A DNA stretch of 5,305 bases, from positions 1 to 5,305 of the forward strand of contig JACQIH010000076.1 of the NCBI GenBank assembly GCA_016198625.1. Direction: 5' to 3'. How positions within the stretch are numbered: position 1 is the first letter of the stretch; each line of letters begins with the position of its first letter. A model generated the notes under the pieces. That model was not told where the DNA came from. It searched no databases and saw only the letters and a list, made by a program, of their open reading frames with translations. The position numbers were made by a program, and so were the translations under genes. Below, piece by piece: positions 1-5,305 of the stretch. The DNA is from Candidatus Aenigmatarchaeota archaeon (GTDB lineage Archaea; Aenigmatarchaeota; Aenigmatarchaeia; GW2011-AR5).

Positions 1-136
1 ATGAAGTGGGAAGTGAATGGGATTAGCACCGGCTGTTTCTCGGCATGATGTAGGTGTAAAAGGCGATTACCTCAAAGGTACGGGCACTGGTTCCGCAGTA
101 AATGGCAGAGGAGGTAGAGGACGACTGAATCTTGAA
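1..136. other. Leader region upstream of the sigma factor gene, no convincing gene
   Basis: All three forward frames are interrupted or look non-coding here. The frame of the sigma factor is open from an ATG at 17, but the 40 residues it would add (rich in Gly, with a GTGTGS stretch and an RGGRGR stretch) do not resemble the start of an ECF sigma factor. The frame beginning at base 1 stops at 46-48, and the third frame stops at 24-26, so either could be the tail of a gene to the left. No archaeal TATA box lies about 27 bases before 137. I see no tRNA, recognisable riboswitch or strong hairpin. Confidence 0.5.
109..115 (+). promoter_or_regulatory. Shine-Dalgarno-like AGGAGGT upstream of the sigma factor, badly spaced
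   Basis: AGGAGGT is a perfect match to the anti-Shine-Dalgarno end of 16S rRNA and is followed by a weaker AGAGG at 116-120. It ends 21 bases before the preferred ATG at 137, which is too far for normal initiation; AGAGG leaves 16 bases. An in-frame CTG at 125 would be ideally spaced but CTG starts are very rare. The motif may be a purine-rich coincidence, or the start may be misjudged. Confidence 0.25.
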
Positions 137-979
137 ATGTTCCGCTACACAAAGGAAGAACTGGCAAGGTTCGAGAGACTTGTGGCGCAATATGGCAGTA
201 CAATTTACAATATCGCTTATCGCTTAACCGGGAATAGAGAAGATGCTGAAGACCTGAAACAGGATGCTCTAGTAAGGGTGCTGCGCCATATCGGTAAATA
301 TGAAGAAGGAACCGCTGTTGAAAGCTGGCTTTACAGGATTGTCACGAATTTACATATAGATCAAGCCCGCAGGCGAGCACTGCGACAAGTAGAAAGTCTG
401 GATGAGCTGTTTCCGCTGCAAAACGGCAGCAGTGTCTCTAAACAGCCTACAGACGGAATAGACCATACGTGGGAAGCGTATCGAATGGAAGAGTTCAGAT
501 ATGATATCAGGAGTGCATTAGAAAGATTGCCAAAAGACCTAAGAAGAGTGCTAATTCTTAGTTATGTGGGAGGATTTAGTTATGAGGAAATTTCGGTCCG
601 AACAGATATTCCAGTAGGCACCGTAAAGAGCAGGCTTCACAGGGCAAGAGAACTGATGGCACGGCATTTGTTGGAAGACGACGCATTTATTGAAGAATTT
701 CCGCGGTATAATGGACGTAAAAAAGTTTATCTTCAATATTCTCACGGCCCACAGAAAAAATTATGGGAAGCTCGGTTGGAGGCTGTTCTCCCTGCATTGA
801 ATAATGCAGGATTTATAGATTCAAAGGAATACAAAAGACTTACCGGTAATAAAAATGCTCGTATTTCAATGCGGAGATTATCAGAATTGTTCCCGGATTT
901 GTTGTCATACGCTCCTCAAGGAACGACGCACAGAAGTCACCTCAAGCTTAGAGCCCAAATTCCGCTTTCTCGGGTGTAA
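137..979 (+). CDS. ECF-type sigma-70 family RNA polymerase sigma factor with C-terminal extension
   Basis: The predicted 280-residue protein would direct RNA polymerase to specific promoters. Numbering from the ATG at 137, sigma region 2 spans about residues 8-82, with IYNIAYRLTGNREDAEDL, then Q-D-A-L-V-R-V, and WLYRIVTNLHIDQARRR. Region 4 spans about 125-178, with ALERLPKDLRRVLILSYVGG, then YEEI and the helix-turn-helix motif PVGTVKSRLHRARELM. Regions 1 and 3 are absent, as in the ECF (group 4) family. The last 100 or so residues are extra: typical ECF factors are about 160-200 residues long. The start at 137 was chosen because it puts a normal short N-terminus before region 2; an in-frame ATG at 17 would add 40 low-complexity residues. 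No anti-sigma gene is visible. Base composition is AT-rich compared with all the following genes, which suggests transfer. Family assignment is firm; function in an archaeal cell is unknown. Confidence 0.93.
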   Translation: MFRYTKEELARFERLVAQYGSTIYNIAYRLTGNREDAEDLKQDALVRVLRHIGKYEEGTAVESWLYRIVTNLHIDQARRRALRQVESLDELFPLQNGSSVSKQPTDGIDHTWEAYRMEEFRYDIRSALERLPKDLRRVLILSYVGGFSYEEISVRTDIPVGTVKSRLHRARELMARHLLEDDAFIEEFPRYNGRKKVYLQYSHGPQKKLWEARLEAVLPALNNAGFIDSKEYKRLTGNKNARISMRRLSELFPDLLSYAPQGTTHRSHLKLRAQIPLSRV

Positions 980-990
980 TTAAATTTCCT

Positions 991-999
991 TTTATAAAT
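991..999 (+). promoter_or_regulatory. Archaeal TATA box of the rhomboid gene (leaderless)
   Basis: TTTATAAAT is centred 26 bases before the ATG at 1021. In archaea transcription starts about 25-28 bases downstream of the TATA centre, so the transcript would begin at or next to the start codon. No Shine-Dalgarno motif precedes this ATG, in keeping with a leaderless mRNA. The box begins 12 bases after the sigma factor stop codon, so the rhomboid gene need not depend on sigma gene read-through. Confidence 0.7.
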
Positions 1000-1020
1000 C
1001 CCCGTGCAAAATACAAAACC

Positions 1021-1665
1021 ATGCGCGCCACGACTTTCCTCATCGCGGCTGCCATAGCCGCCTTCATCTACACGTTTTTCCTTGCCGACCCGGACTTCGT
1101 CCTGGACGCCTACGGATTCTCCGGCGTCAATTTTGTCAAAGCCCCTTACGTGCTCATAACGTCGATATTCCTGCACGCGTCGCTTCAGCACCTGCTCGCG
1201 AACGTTCTTGTATGGCTGTTCGCAGGCAGCGCCGTGGAGAGCGAGGTCGGCGCGCTGAGAATGACGCTTCTTTTCTTCCTCGGCGCGTTCGCGGGCCATG
1301 TTTTCTCGCTGCTCTTCTACGGCCCCGGCGTTGTCGGCGTGGGCGCTTCCGCGGGGATATTCGCCCTGCTCGGCGCCGGGATGCTGCTGCGGCCCCTGGA
1401 TTTGTCCTTTTATCCTTTAGTCGTCCCGATACCCCTGGCCATGCTCGGGCTCGGCTATGCTTTGTATAATGTGTACGGATTCATCTTCAATTTAGAACCC
1501 AACGTCTCCTACGTCGGCCACTTCGGCGGCCTGTTCGTCGGCTTGTTCTACGGCTTCTCGAAGAAAGGCATTGCCGAAGGCATGAGGATAATCTTCATAA
1601 CTTTAGCGGTCATGCTCCTCATACCGCTGCTGTGGATTCTGGTGAAGGGGTATTTCCGTTTTTGA
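1021..1665 (+). CDS. Rhomboid family intramembrane serine protease
   Basis: This 214-residue polytopic membrane protein should cut substrate proteins within or next to a transmembrane segment. The rhomboid signatures appear in order. An H-x4-H-x3-N motif at H52, H57 and N61 (HASLQHLLANVLVW) corresponds to the oxyanion-site His and Asn of GlpG. The catalytic serine is S110 in GASAGIFALLG. The catalytic histidine is H167 in GHFGGLFVG. Hydrophobic stretches suggest six core membrane helices plus a seventh at about 189-208, a 6+1 layout, followed by a short basic tail. The residue after the catalytic serine is Ala rather than the usual Gly of GxSG; an active protease is still likely because the dyad is intact. 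The start is supported by a correctly spaced TATA box. Physiological substrates cannot be deduced; the neighbouring sigma factor and single-pass LamG proteins are only positional candidates. Confidence 0.92.
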   Translation: MRATTFLIAAAIAAFIYTFFLADPDFVLDAYGFSGVNFVKAPYVLITSIFLHASLQHLLANVLVWLFAGSAVESEVGALRMTLLFFLGAFAGHVFSLLFYGPGVVGVGASAGIFALLGAGMLLRPLDLSFYPLVVPIPLAMLGLGYALYNVYGFIFNLEPNVSYVGHFGGLFVGLFYGFSKKGIAEGMRIIFITLAVMLLIPLLWILVKGYFRF

Positions 1666-1685
1666 TACTTCCGTTTCCGTCCGTC

Positions 1686-1699
1686 TAGAAACTTATAAG
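1686..1699 (+). promoter_or_regulatory. Archaeal BRE/TATA promoter of the LamG operon (leaderless)
   Basis: An A-rich element (TAGAAA, 1686-1691) resembling a TFB recognition element is followed by CTTATAAG (1692-1699). The TATA centre is about 27-28 bases before the ATG at 1723, the spacing expected for transcription starting at the start codon. No Shine-Dalgarno motif precedes this ATG. This promoter should drive both tandem LamG genes. Confidence 0.68.
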
Positions 1700-1722
1700 G
1701 CACCCCAGACCATAATTGATTA

Positions 1723-2091
1723 ATGCGCGGCATCACTCCGGTCGTAGCAATAATACTGCTGCTGCTGATGACGGTTTCTATAGCCGGCTTCGCGTTCCTT
1801 TTTTTCACGAGGACCGCGCAGACGGCAGCCGAAAGCGGAGAGCAGCAATTGCAGCAGCAGCTCGCGCAGGGCGCCAGCCAGTTCTCCATAGAAGGGACGT
1901 CGCCTTCGGGGCAGATATACGTCAGGAATCGCGGCTCTGCTCCGCTGGGAAACTTCAGCGTTTTTGTGGACGACGCGATCGTGCAATGGAGCGCTTCGCC
2001 TGTGGCGCCGGGATCTGTGGGAACAATAAACGTCATGACCGCCGTCGGTCCCGGAACGCACACGGTAAAGGTATGCACCGTATCGCTGTGC
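1723..2091 (+). repeat. Duplicated pilin-like N-terminal module, copy 1
   Basis: Codons 1-123 of the first LamG gene align without gaps to codons 1-123 of the second (2729-3097), with 93 of 123 residues identical by hand count. The most divergent stretch is around residues 101-110; residues 61-70 are identical. This shows an in-place tandem gene duplication. Confidence 0.85.
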
Positions 2092-2727
2092 GACTACGCG
2101 CTGAATTATGTCCGCGATACACTCACCGACGGCCTAGTCCTTTACCTGCCCATGAATGAAGGAAGCGGTACATCAACTGCGGACGCAAGCGGCACGGGCA
2201 ACAACGGCGCGATTTCCGGAGCGGCATGGACATCAGGAAAGAGCGGCAGCGCCCTCCAGTTCGACGGGACGGATGACATGGTACAGACAGGGACGGACCA
2301 GATGACGAGCACTGCTTTCACGCTTTCGTTCTGGATAATGCCGTTTTCAACTCACGACGGCGGCATATACTCCATGGGCTCCGGCTTGGGTGACAGGGGC
2401 GTGCGCATGCGCGTGTCATCCTCCGGCCAGATATGCTCCGGGATAGCATGGATTGCCGACTACTGCTACCAGGCGAACTACTCGACGGACACATGGCACC
2501 ATTTTGCCGTCACAAAGCAAACCAACGGAACATGGACGCTGTACTTCAACGGCGTTTCGGTGAAAAGCGCCTTTGACACGAACCCGTCGGTGATAACGGG
2601 ATCAGCGATAGGAAGATTCACCGGCGGCGTATCATGGTTCCACTTCAACGGAAAAATAGACGAGGCGCGCGTTTATAACCGCTCGCTGTCGGAGTCGGAG
2701 ATAAGCCAGCTTTATGCGAGAGGATGA
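1723..2727 (+). CDS. Archaeal pilin-like surface protein with one LamG-like domain
   Basis: This 334-residue protein starts MRG then ITPVVAIILLLLMTVSIAG, which resembles the class III signal of archaeal type IV pilins: a very short basic leader ending in Gly, then a hydrophobic helix (about 4-28). A PibD-type peptidase could cut after G3; otherwise the helix is a membrane anchor. A Gln-rich stretch (about 40-50) leads to a small beta-rich domain (about 54-123) containing YVRNRGSAPLGNFSVFVDD and a C118-x4-C123 pair that may form a disulfide. Residues about 135-332 form a LamG-like/concanavalin A-type jelly roll, with LYLPMNEGSG near its start, a central WHHFAV and the closing NGKIDEARVYNRSLSESEI. 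C238 and C248 may pair as well. Such domains often bind carbohydrate, so an adhesin role outside the cell is plausible but not shown. The first 123 residues are 76% identical to the next protein by hand count. Start supported by the TATA box spacing. Confidence 0.9.
   Translation: MRGITPVVAIILLLLMTVSIAGFAFLFFTRTAQTAAESGEQQLQQQLAQGASQFSIEGTSPSGQIYVRNRGSAPLGNFSVFVDDAIVQWSASPVAPGSVGTINVMTAVGPGTHTVKVCTVSLCDYALNYVRDTLTDGLVLYLPMNEGSGTSTADASGTGNNGAISGAAWTSGKSGSALQFDGTDDMVQTGTDQMTSTAFTLSFWIMPFSTHDGGIYSMGSGLGDRGVRMRVSSSGQICSGIAWIADYCYQANYSTDTWHHFAVTKQTNGTWTLYFNGVSVKSAFDTNPSVITGSAIGRFTGGVSWFHFNGKIDEARVYNRSLSESEISQLYARG
2125..2718 (+). repeat. LamG-like module of the first surface protein
   Basis: This is one of three related jelly-roll modules. 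It opens with DGLVLYLPMNEGSG, has W-T-S-G-K-S-G and Q-F-D-G in the early strands, and closes with NGKIDEARVYNRSLS. Its opening matches the module at 3734-4366 most closely, while its W-T-S-G-K-S-G segment matches the module at 3131-3709. Confidence 0.75.
2140..2168 (+). repeat. 29-base exact direct repeat, copy 1
   Basis: This segment encodes LYLPMNEGSG and is identical base for base to 3749-3777, in the same codon phase. The equivalent place in module A (from codon 141 of the second gene) uses different codons, so the identity is not simply family conservation. Confidence 0.85.
2718..2723 (+). promoter_or_regulatory. Shine-Dalgarno GAGAGG for the second LamG gene
   Basis: GAGAGG lies inside the last codons of the first LamG gene and ends 5 bases before the ATG at 2729. 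It favours that ATG over the in-frame ATG at 2714, which would add MREDE. The stop of the upstream gene (2725-2727) and this ATG are separated by one base, so translation is probably coupled. Confidence 0.6.
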
Positions 2728-2728
2728 A

Positions 2729-3097
2729 ATGAAAGGCATAACGCCTGTCGTGGCAATAATCCTCCTGCTGCTAATCACGATTTCAATAACCGGCTTCGCG
2801 TTCATGTTCTTCGGAAGAGTGGCGCAAACATCAGCGGAGAGAGGCGAGCAGCAGCTTGGCCAGCAGATAGCGCAGGTCAGCGGGCAGTTTTCCATAGAAG
2901 GGACATCGCCTTCCGGCCAGATATATGTCCGGAACCGCGGCTCGGGCCTGCTGGCAAACTTCAGCGTCTTCGTCGATGACGCAGCGGTGCAATGGTCTGC
3001 TGCTGGCGTGGCGCCCGGATCCGTAGGCCCGATAAACATCACGACCCAGCTGAGCGCAGGGGCGCATAGGGTGAAGGTATGCACCGCGTCGCTGTGC
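2729..3097 (+). repeat. Duplicated pilin-like N-terminal module, copy 2
   Basis: This is the partner of 1723-2091. Both copies carry the basic-Gly leader, the ITPVVAII helix, a Gln-rich stalk and the C-x4-C pair. One codon is gained right after the pair (D-S-Y in place of D-Y). Confidence 0.85.
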
Positions 3098-4381
3098 GAC
3101 AGCTATGCGCTGAATTATGTTCGCGATCCATTAAGTGATGGCCTCATTCTTTACCTGCCGCTTTCCGAAGGCAGCGGCACTACAGCAGGAGATGCGAGCG
3201 GCAGCGGAAACAACGGCATGATTAGCGGTGCAACATGGACTTCCGGCAAGAGCGGCAACGGACTGAGTTTTGACGGCATCAACGACTGGGTTGACATATC
3301 CTCGGTGAGGATGTCCGAAAATTCCGGCACGATTGCATTATGGGCTAAAGAGATAAATTCCGCTAACGGCGCCATGTTAATCGGTTATCACTTGGGCCTG
3401 AGGACGTACATCCAGACGAGCGAATCGTCCGGCATGTTTTACGTGACAAAGGGCAATCCTGAAACGACAATAAACTTCCCGTCGCCGAATAGGGACGGAT
3501 GGCACCATCTGGTCCTTTCTTGGGAGGGCGGCACAATGAAAGGCTACAAGGACGGCGTGCTCATTGACACCAAGGCATTCACGAACGGCGCAACAACACA
3601 TGACGCAGCAATAGGTCAATTGAACAACGCCAATTTCTTCAACGGCGTTATTGACGAAGTCCGCATGTACGACCGCTCCTTATCTGCTGAAGAAATAACA
3701 GCGCTTTACGAGCGGGACCGCGGCGATACGCTAATCGAGGGTCTTGTTCTTTACCTGCCCATGAATGAAGGAAGCGGAACAACTGCAAGCGATATCAGCG
3801 GTACTGGCAACAACGGCTTGCTTGTAAATGGTACAAGCTGGGCCGCAGGAAGGCAGGGAAACGCGGTTCAGTTCGACGGGGTGAACGACGCCGTCGCTGT
3901 TGCCCACAGCGCTTCCCTGGATTTTGAGATAACTGACAAATTCTCGGTCGCGGCCTGGGCGAAGGTTAACGACATTTCAAGCAGTGGGTTCCCGCTCTAC
4001 GAGAAAGGAGGCGCTTATAAGGGGATTTACATTCACCTGAGGTCTTCGGTCACAATAGATGCCGTGATAACCGAAAGGGTTTCCCAGAGGGCTTTCTGGC
4101 GCGGCCCTGCTGGAGTAGATATGACTGCGTGGAACCATTACGCCTTCACTTACGACGGCAGCCAAAGCGTGAACGGCATCAAGGTTTACGTGAACGGTGC
4201 CGGGATTTTCCCGTCTTACACAGAAAACACGCTTAGCGGAAGCATCAAAAACACCCGTGACGCTCTGGTAGGGGCGAGTGACTCACCATACTACGCCAAC
4301 GGCGCAATCGACGAAGTCAGGGTATACAACCGCGTTCTGTCGCAGGAAGAAGTAAATGCCCTGTACACCACAGGTTCCTGA
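2729..4381 (+). CDS. Archaeal pilin-like surface protein with two LamG-like domains
   Basis: This 550-residue paralogue follows the previous gene after one base. It starts MKG then ITPVVAIILLLLITISITG, a class III-type signal and membrane helix (about 4-28). A beta-rich domain follows (about 54-123) with the same YVRNRGS and SVFVDD elements and a C118-x4-C123 pair. Two LamG-like jelly rolls follow. The first, about 135-327, contains LYLPLSEGSG, WHHLVLSW and NGVIDEVRMYDRSLSAEEI. The second, about 336-546, contains LYLPMNEGSG, WNHYAFTYDG and NGAIDEVRVYNRVLSQEEV. They are joined by a short charged linker (ERDRGDTLIE). The protein ends just after the last strand, with no C-terminal anchor or sorting signal, so attachment should be through the N-terminal helix. 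Extracellular binding of glycans or other surface polymers is plausible; ligand unknown. The start at 2729 was preferred over 2714 because it puts the basic-Gly leader at the N-terminus, as in its paralogue, and has a good ribosome binding site. Confidence 0.9.
   Translation: MKGITPVVAIILLLLITISITGFAFMFFGRVAQTSAERGEQQLGQQIAQVSGQFSIEGTSPSGQIYVRNRGSGLLANFSVFVDDAAVQWSAAGVAPGSVGPINITTQLSAGAHRVKVCTASLCDSYALNYVRDPLSDGLILYLPLSEGSGTTAGDASGSGNNGMISGATWTSGKSGNGLSFDGINDWVDISSVRMSENSGTIALWAKEINSANGAMLIGYHLGLRTYIQTSESSGMFYVTKGNPETTINFPSPNRDGWHHLVLSWEGGTMKGYKDGVLIDTKAFTNGATTHDAAIGQLNNANFFNGVIDEVRMYDRSLSAEEITALYERDRGDTLIEGLVLYLPMNEGSGTTASDISGTGNNGLLVNGTSWAAGRQGNAVQFDGVNDAVAVAHSASLDFEITDKFSVAAWAKVNDISSSGFPLYEKGGAYKGIYIHLRSSVTIDAVITERVSQRAFWRGPAGVDMTAWNHYAFTYDGSQSVNGIKVYVNGAGIFPSYTENTLSGSIKNTRDALVGASDSPYYANGAIDEVRVYNRVLSQEEVNALYTTGS
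3131..3709 (+). repeat. LamG-like module A of the second surface protein
   Basis: This module opens with DGLILYLPLSEGSG, contains TWTSGKSG and SFDG, then WHHLVLSW, and closes with NGVIDEVRMYDRSLS. It contains no cysteine, unlike the module in the first protein. Confidence 0.75.
3734..4366 (+). repeat. LamG-like module B of the second surface protein
   Basis: This module opens with EGLVLYLPMNEGSG, contains S-W-A-A-G-R-Q-G and Q-F-D-G, then WNHYAFTYDG, and closes with NGAIDEVRVYNRVLS. It is slightly longer than module A and also lacks cysteine. Confidence 0.75.
3749..3777 (+). repeat. 29-base exact direct repeat, copy 2
   Basis: This is the second copy of the segment at 2140-2168, at the start of LamG module B. 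The flanking bases on both sides differ between the copies. Confidence 0.85.
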
Positions 4382-4391
4382 ACTATAGACA

Positions 4392-5305
4392 CTAAATAGC
4401 TACAGGGCTCGCTCCGGCGTGCCAGCTCTGCCTTGTCCTGATGCGCACCTTGTAAATCCTTTCCGAATTGTCGTCTAGAATGATGGCAACGCCTTTCAGC
4501 TTCGGAAGCTCGCTGATGTACTTGCCGATGTCGTAGAGCATGTACGTCTGCATTATGCTCCGCAGCGCGTCTATGTCGCTGCGCGCGGTGAGCTGGTGGG
4601 AAATAATCAGGTCGCACTGCGCAAGGGCGTCGGGGTGCAGCTTTTCCGGGCGCTGCGTTGCAAGGACCAATGTTAAACCGGGCTGCCTGCCTTCTTTTAC
4701 GATTTTGTTCAGCACTTCCGTAGCTGCTGTGCTGCCCTCGTTCGGCAGAAAGTTATGCGCCTCATCGATAAGAATCCACGGCATCGGGATCCTTCTTGTC
4801 GAGGACAGCTCTATTTCCGCCAGCTCTTCCTGCCTGCGCGCGAGTATTCTTTCGTCAAGAACTTTCTTGCACACCAGCGAAACGAGCAGCGCGCGCACGT
4901 TCTGCGGCGTGAGGCTGACGTCGATTATTGTCAGCTTGCCCGGCTCCAGCACTTCAGGCATTTTTGAATCGCCGAAGATGCCCCACAGTTTCGCTGCCTC
5001 GAAGTAATTTTCCAGGGCCAGCTTTTCCTCGGCGAAGCCCTCCTGCGAGCGCACGGCAGCGATGATGTCGTTGATGCCGAATTTTCCTGATAGTTTCTTG
5101 AACGCGCGCTGCAATAAAATGCCCAGCGTGGCGTTAGCATCCAATGAAAAGACGGACAGCCAGTCCTCCGCTGTGAATTCGGAAGGATGCAGCGAGAAAG
5201 TCGCGTCGTAATCAACGCCGCCTTTTGCAAACAGCTTCTCCTGGCCCTCGGGCACGTAGACGACGGCGGGAAATCCCTGCGGCTTCAGCGCCCAGTCCTT
5301 CAGCA
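4392..5305 (-). CDS. HerA-like/DUF87-family ATPase, C-terminal part (5' end outside window)
   Basis: About 303 residues are visible, ending at the TAG at 4392-4394. The frame stays open to the right edge (reading DWALKPQGFPAVVYVPEGQEK), so the GTG at 5253-5255 is internal and the true start lies beyond 5305. The Walker A motif is therefore not visible. Walker B is clear: WILIDEAHNFLP around 4780-4745, with D-E as the Mg/catalytic pair. It is followed by a conserved K-E-G-R-Q-P-G element and by ATQRPEKLHPDALAQCDLII, then ISHQLTARSDIDALR, which is typical of archaeal HerA-family hexameric ATPases. Classical HerA works with the nuclease NurA in DNA end resection; many archaeal relatives are stand-alone DUF87 ATPases of unknown role, and this could be either. 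No NurA gene is in view. The gene converges on the LamG operon with a 10-base gap. Confidence 0.88.
   Translation of the reverse strand, partial: LKDWALKPQGFPAVVYVPEGQEKLFAKGGVDYDATFSLHPSEFTAEDWLSVFSLDANATLGILLQRAFKKLSGKFGINDIIAAVRSQEGFAEEKLALENYFEAAKLWGIFGDSKMPEVLEPGKLTIIDVSLTPQNVRALLVSLVCKKVLDERILARRQEELAEIELSSTRRIPMPWILIDEAHNFLPNEGSTAATEVLNKIVKEGRQPGLTLVLATQRPEKLHPDALAQCDLIISHQLTARSDIDALRSIMQTYMLYDIGKYISELPKLKGVAIILDDNSERIYKVRIRTRQSWHAGASPVAI

Noticed and set aside
937..1299. Minus-strand 120-codon frame spanning the sigma-rhomboid gap
   Set aside because: It is highly charged and low in complexity, and lies antisense to two well supported genes and to the rhomboid promoter.
1653..1680. 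T-rich stretch with a repeated TTCCGTTT after the rhomboid gene, a possible archaeal terminator
   Set aside because: The longest T run is five bases and overlaps the stop codon. It is too weak to call.
1548..2078. Minus-strand open frame of 176 codons opposite the first LamG gene, with a sister frame at 2632-3084 beginning with nearly the same residues
   Set aside because: Both lie antisense to the duplicated pilin-like module, so their similarity simply mirrors the duplication. They are Cys/Pro-rich with no recognisable domain.
1716..2159. Plus-strand 147-codon frame overlapping the first LamG gene
   Set aside because: It is a shadow frame, rich in Arg and Ala, with no motif and no promoter of its own.
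4540..5007. Plus-strand 155-codon frame opposite the HerA-like gene
   Set aside because: The minus-strand reading has clear Walker B and family motifs; this frame is Ser-rich and unlike any family I know.
1..5305. CRISPR array, insertion sequence, tRNA or rRNA
   Set aside because: No regularly spaced short repeats, transposase motifs, terminal inverted repeats or RNA gene signatures were seen by reading both strands. The repeats present are coding domain duplications.

Overview
The downstream four fifths of this window looks like the chromosome of an archaeon, probably a DPANN-type lineage; the phylum is a guess. Three things support this. TATA boxes lie about 26-28 bases upstream of two start codons, which implies leaderless transcripts. 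Two proteins have archaeal type IV pilin-like N-termini (M-K/R-G followed by ITPVVAII). A HerA/DUF87-family ATPase is also present. GC content there is fairly high: 50-63% in three 60-base lines counted by hand.

Layout. Bases 1-136 are a leader without a convincing gene. Bases 137-979 (+) encode an ECF-type sigma-70 family factor, a protein of bacterial transcription, with an unusual C-terminal extension of about 100 residues. This gene is clearly more AT-rich than the rest (37-42% GC in three lines counted). Bases 1021-1665 (+) encode a rhomboid-family intramembrane serine protease behind its own archaeal TATA box. Bases 1723-2727 and 2729-4381 (+) encode two tandem paralogous surface proteins. 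Each has a pilin-like N-terminal segment and a small beta-rich domain with a Cys pair; the first carries one LamG-like (concanavalin A-like) jelly-roll domain and the second carries two. The second gene starts one base after the stop of the first, so the two form an operon. Bases 4392-5305 (-) hold the C-terminal part of a HerA-like ATPase, cut by the right edge and convergent with the LamG operon across a 10-base gap.

How the genes fit together. The two LamG proteins are one transcription unit, probably for cell-surface adhesion or carbohydrate binding. The rhomboid has its own promoter, and a link to the sigma factor or to the LamG proteins is only a hypothesis. The most interesting item is the bacterial-type sigma factor placed directly beside archaeal-promoter genes. 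Archaea normally initiate transcription with TBP and TFB, so this is a transferred and possibly repurposed gene, or else an assembly chimera with its join near base 980.
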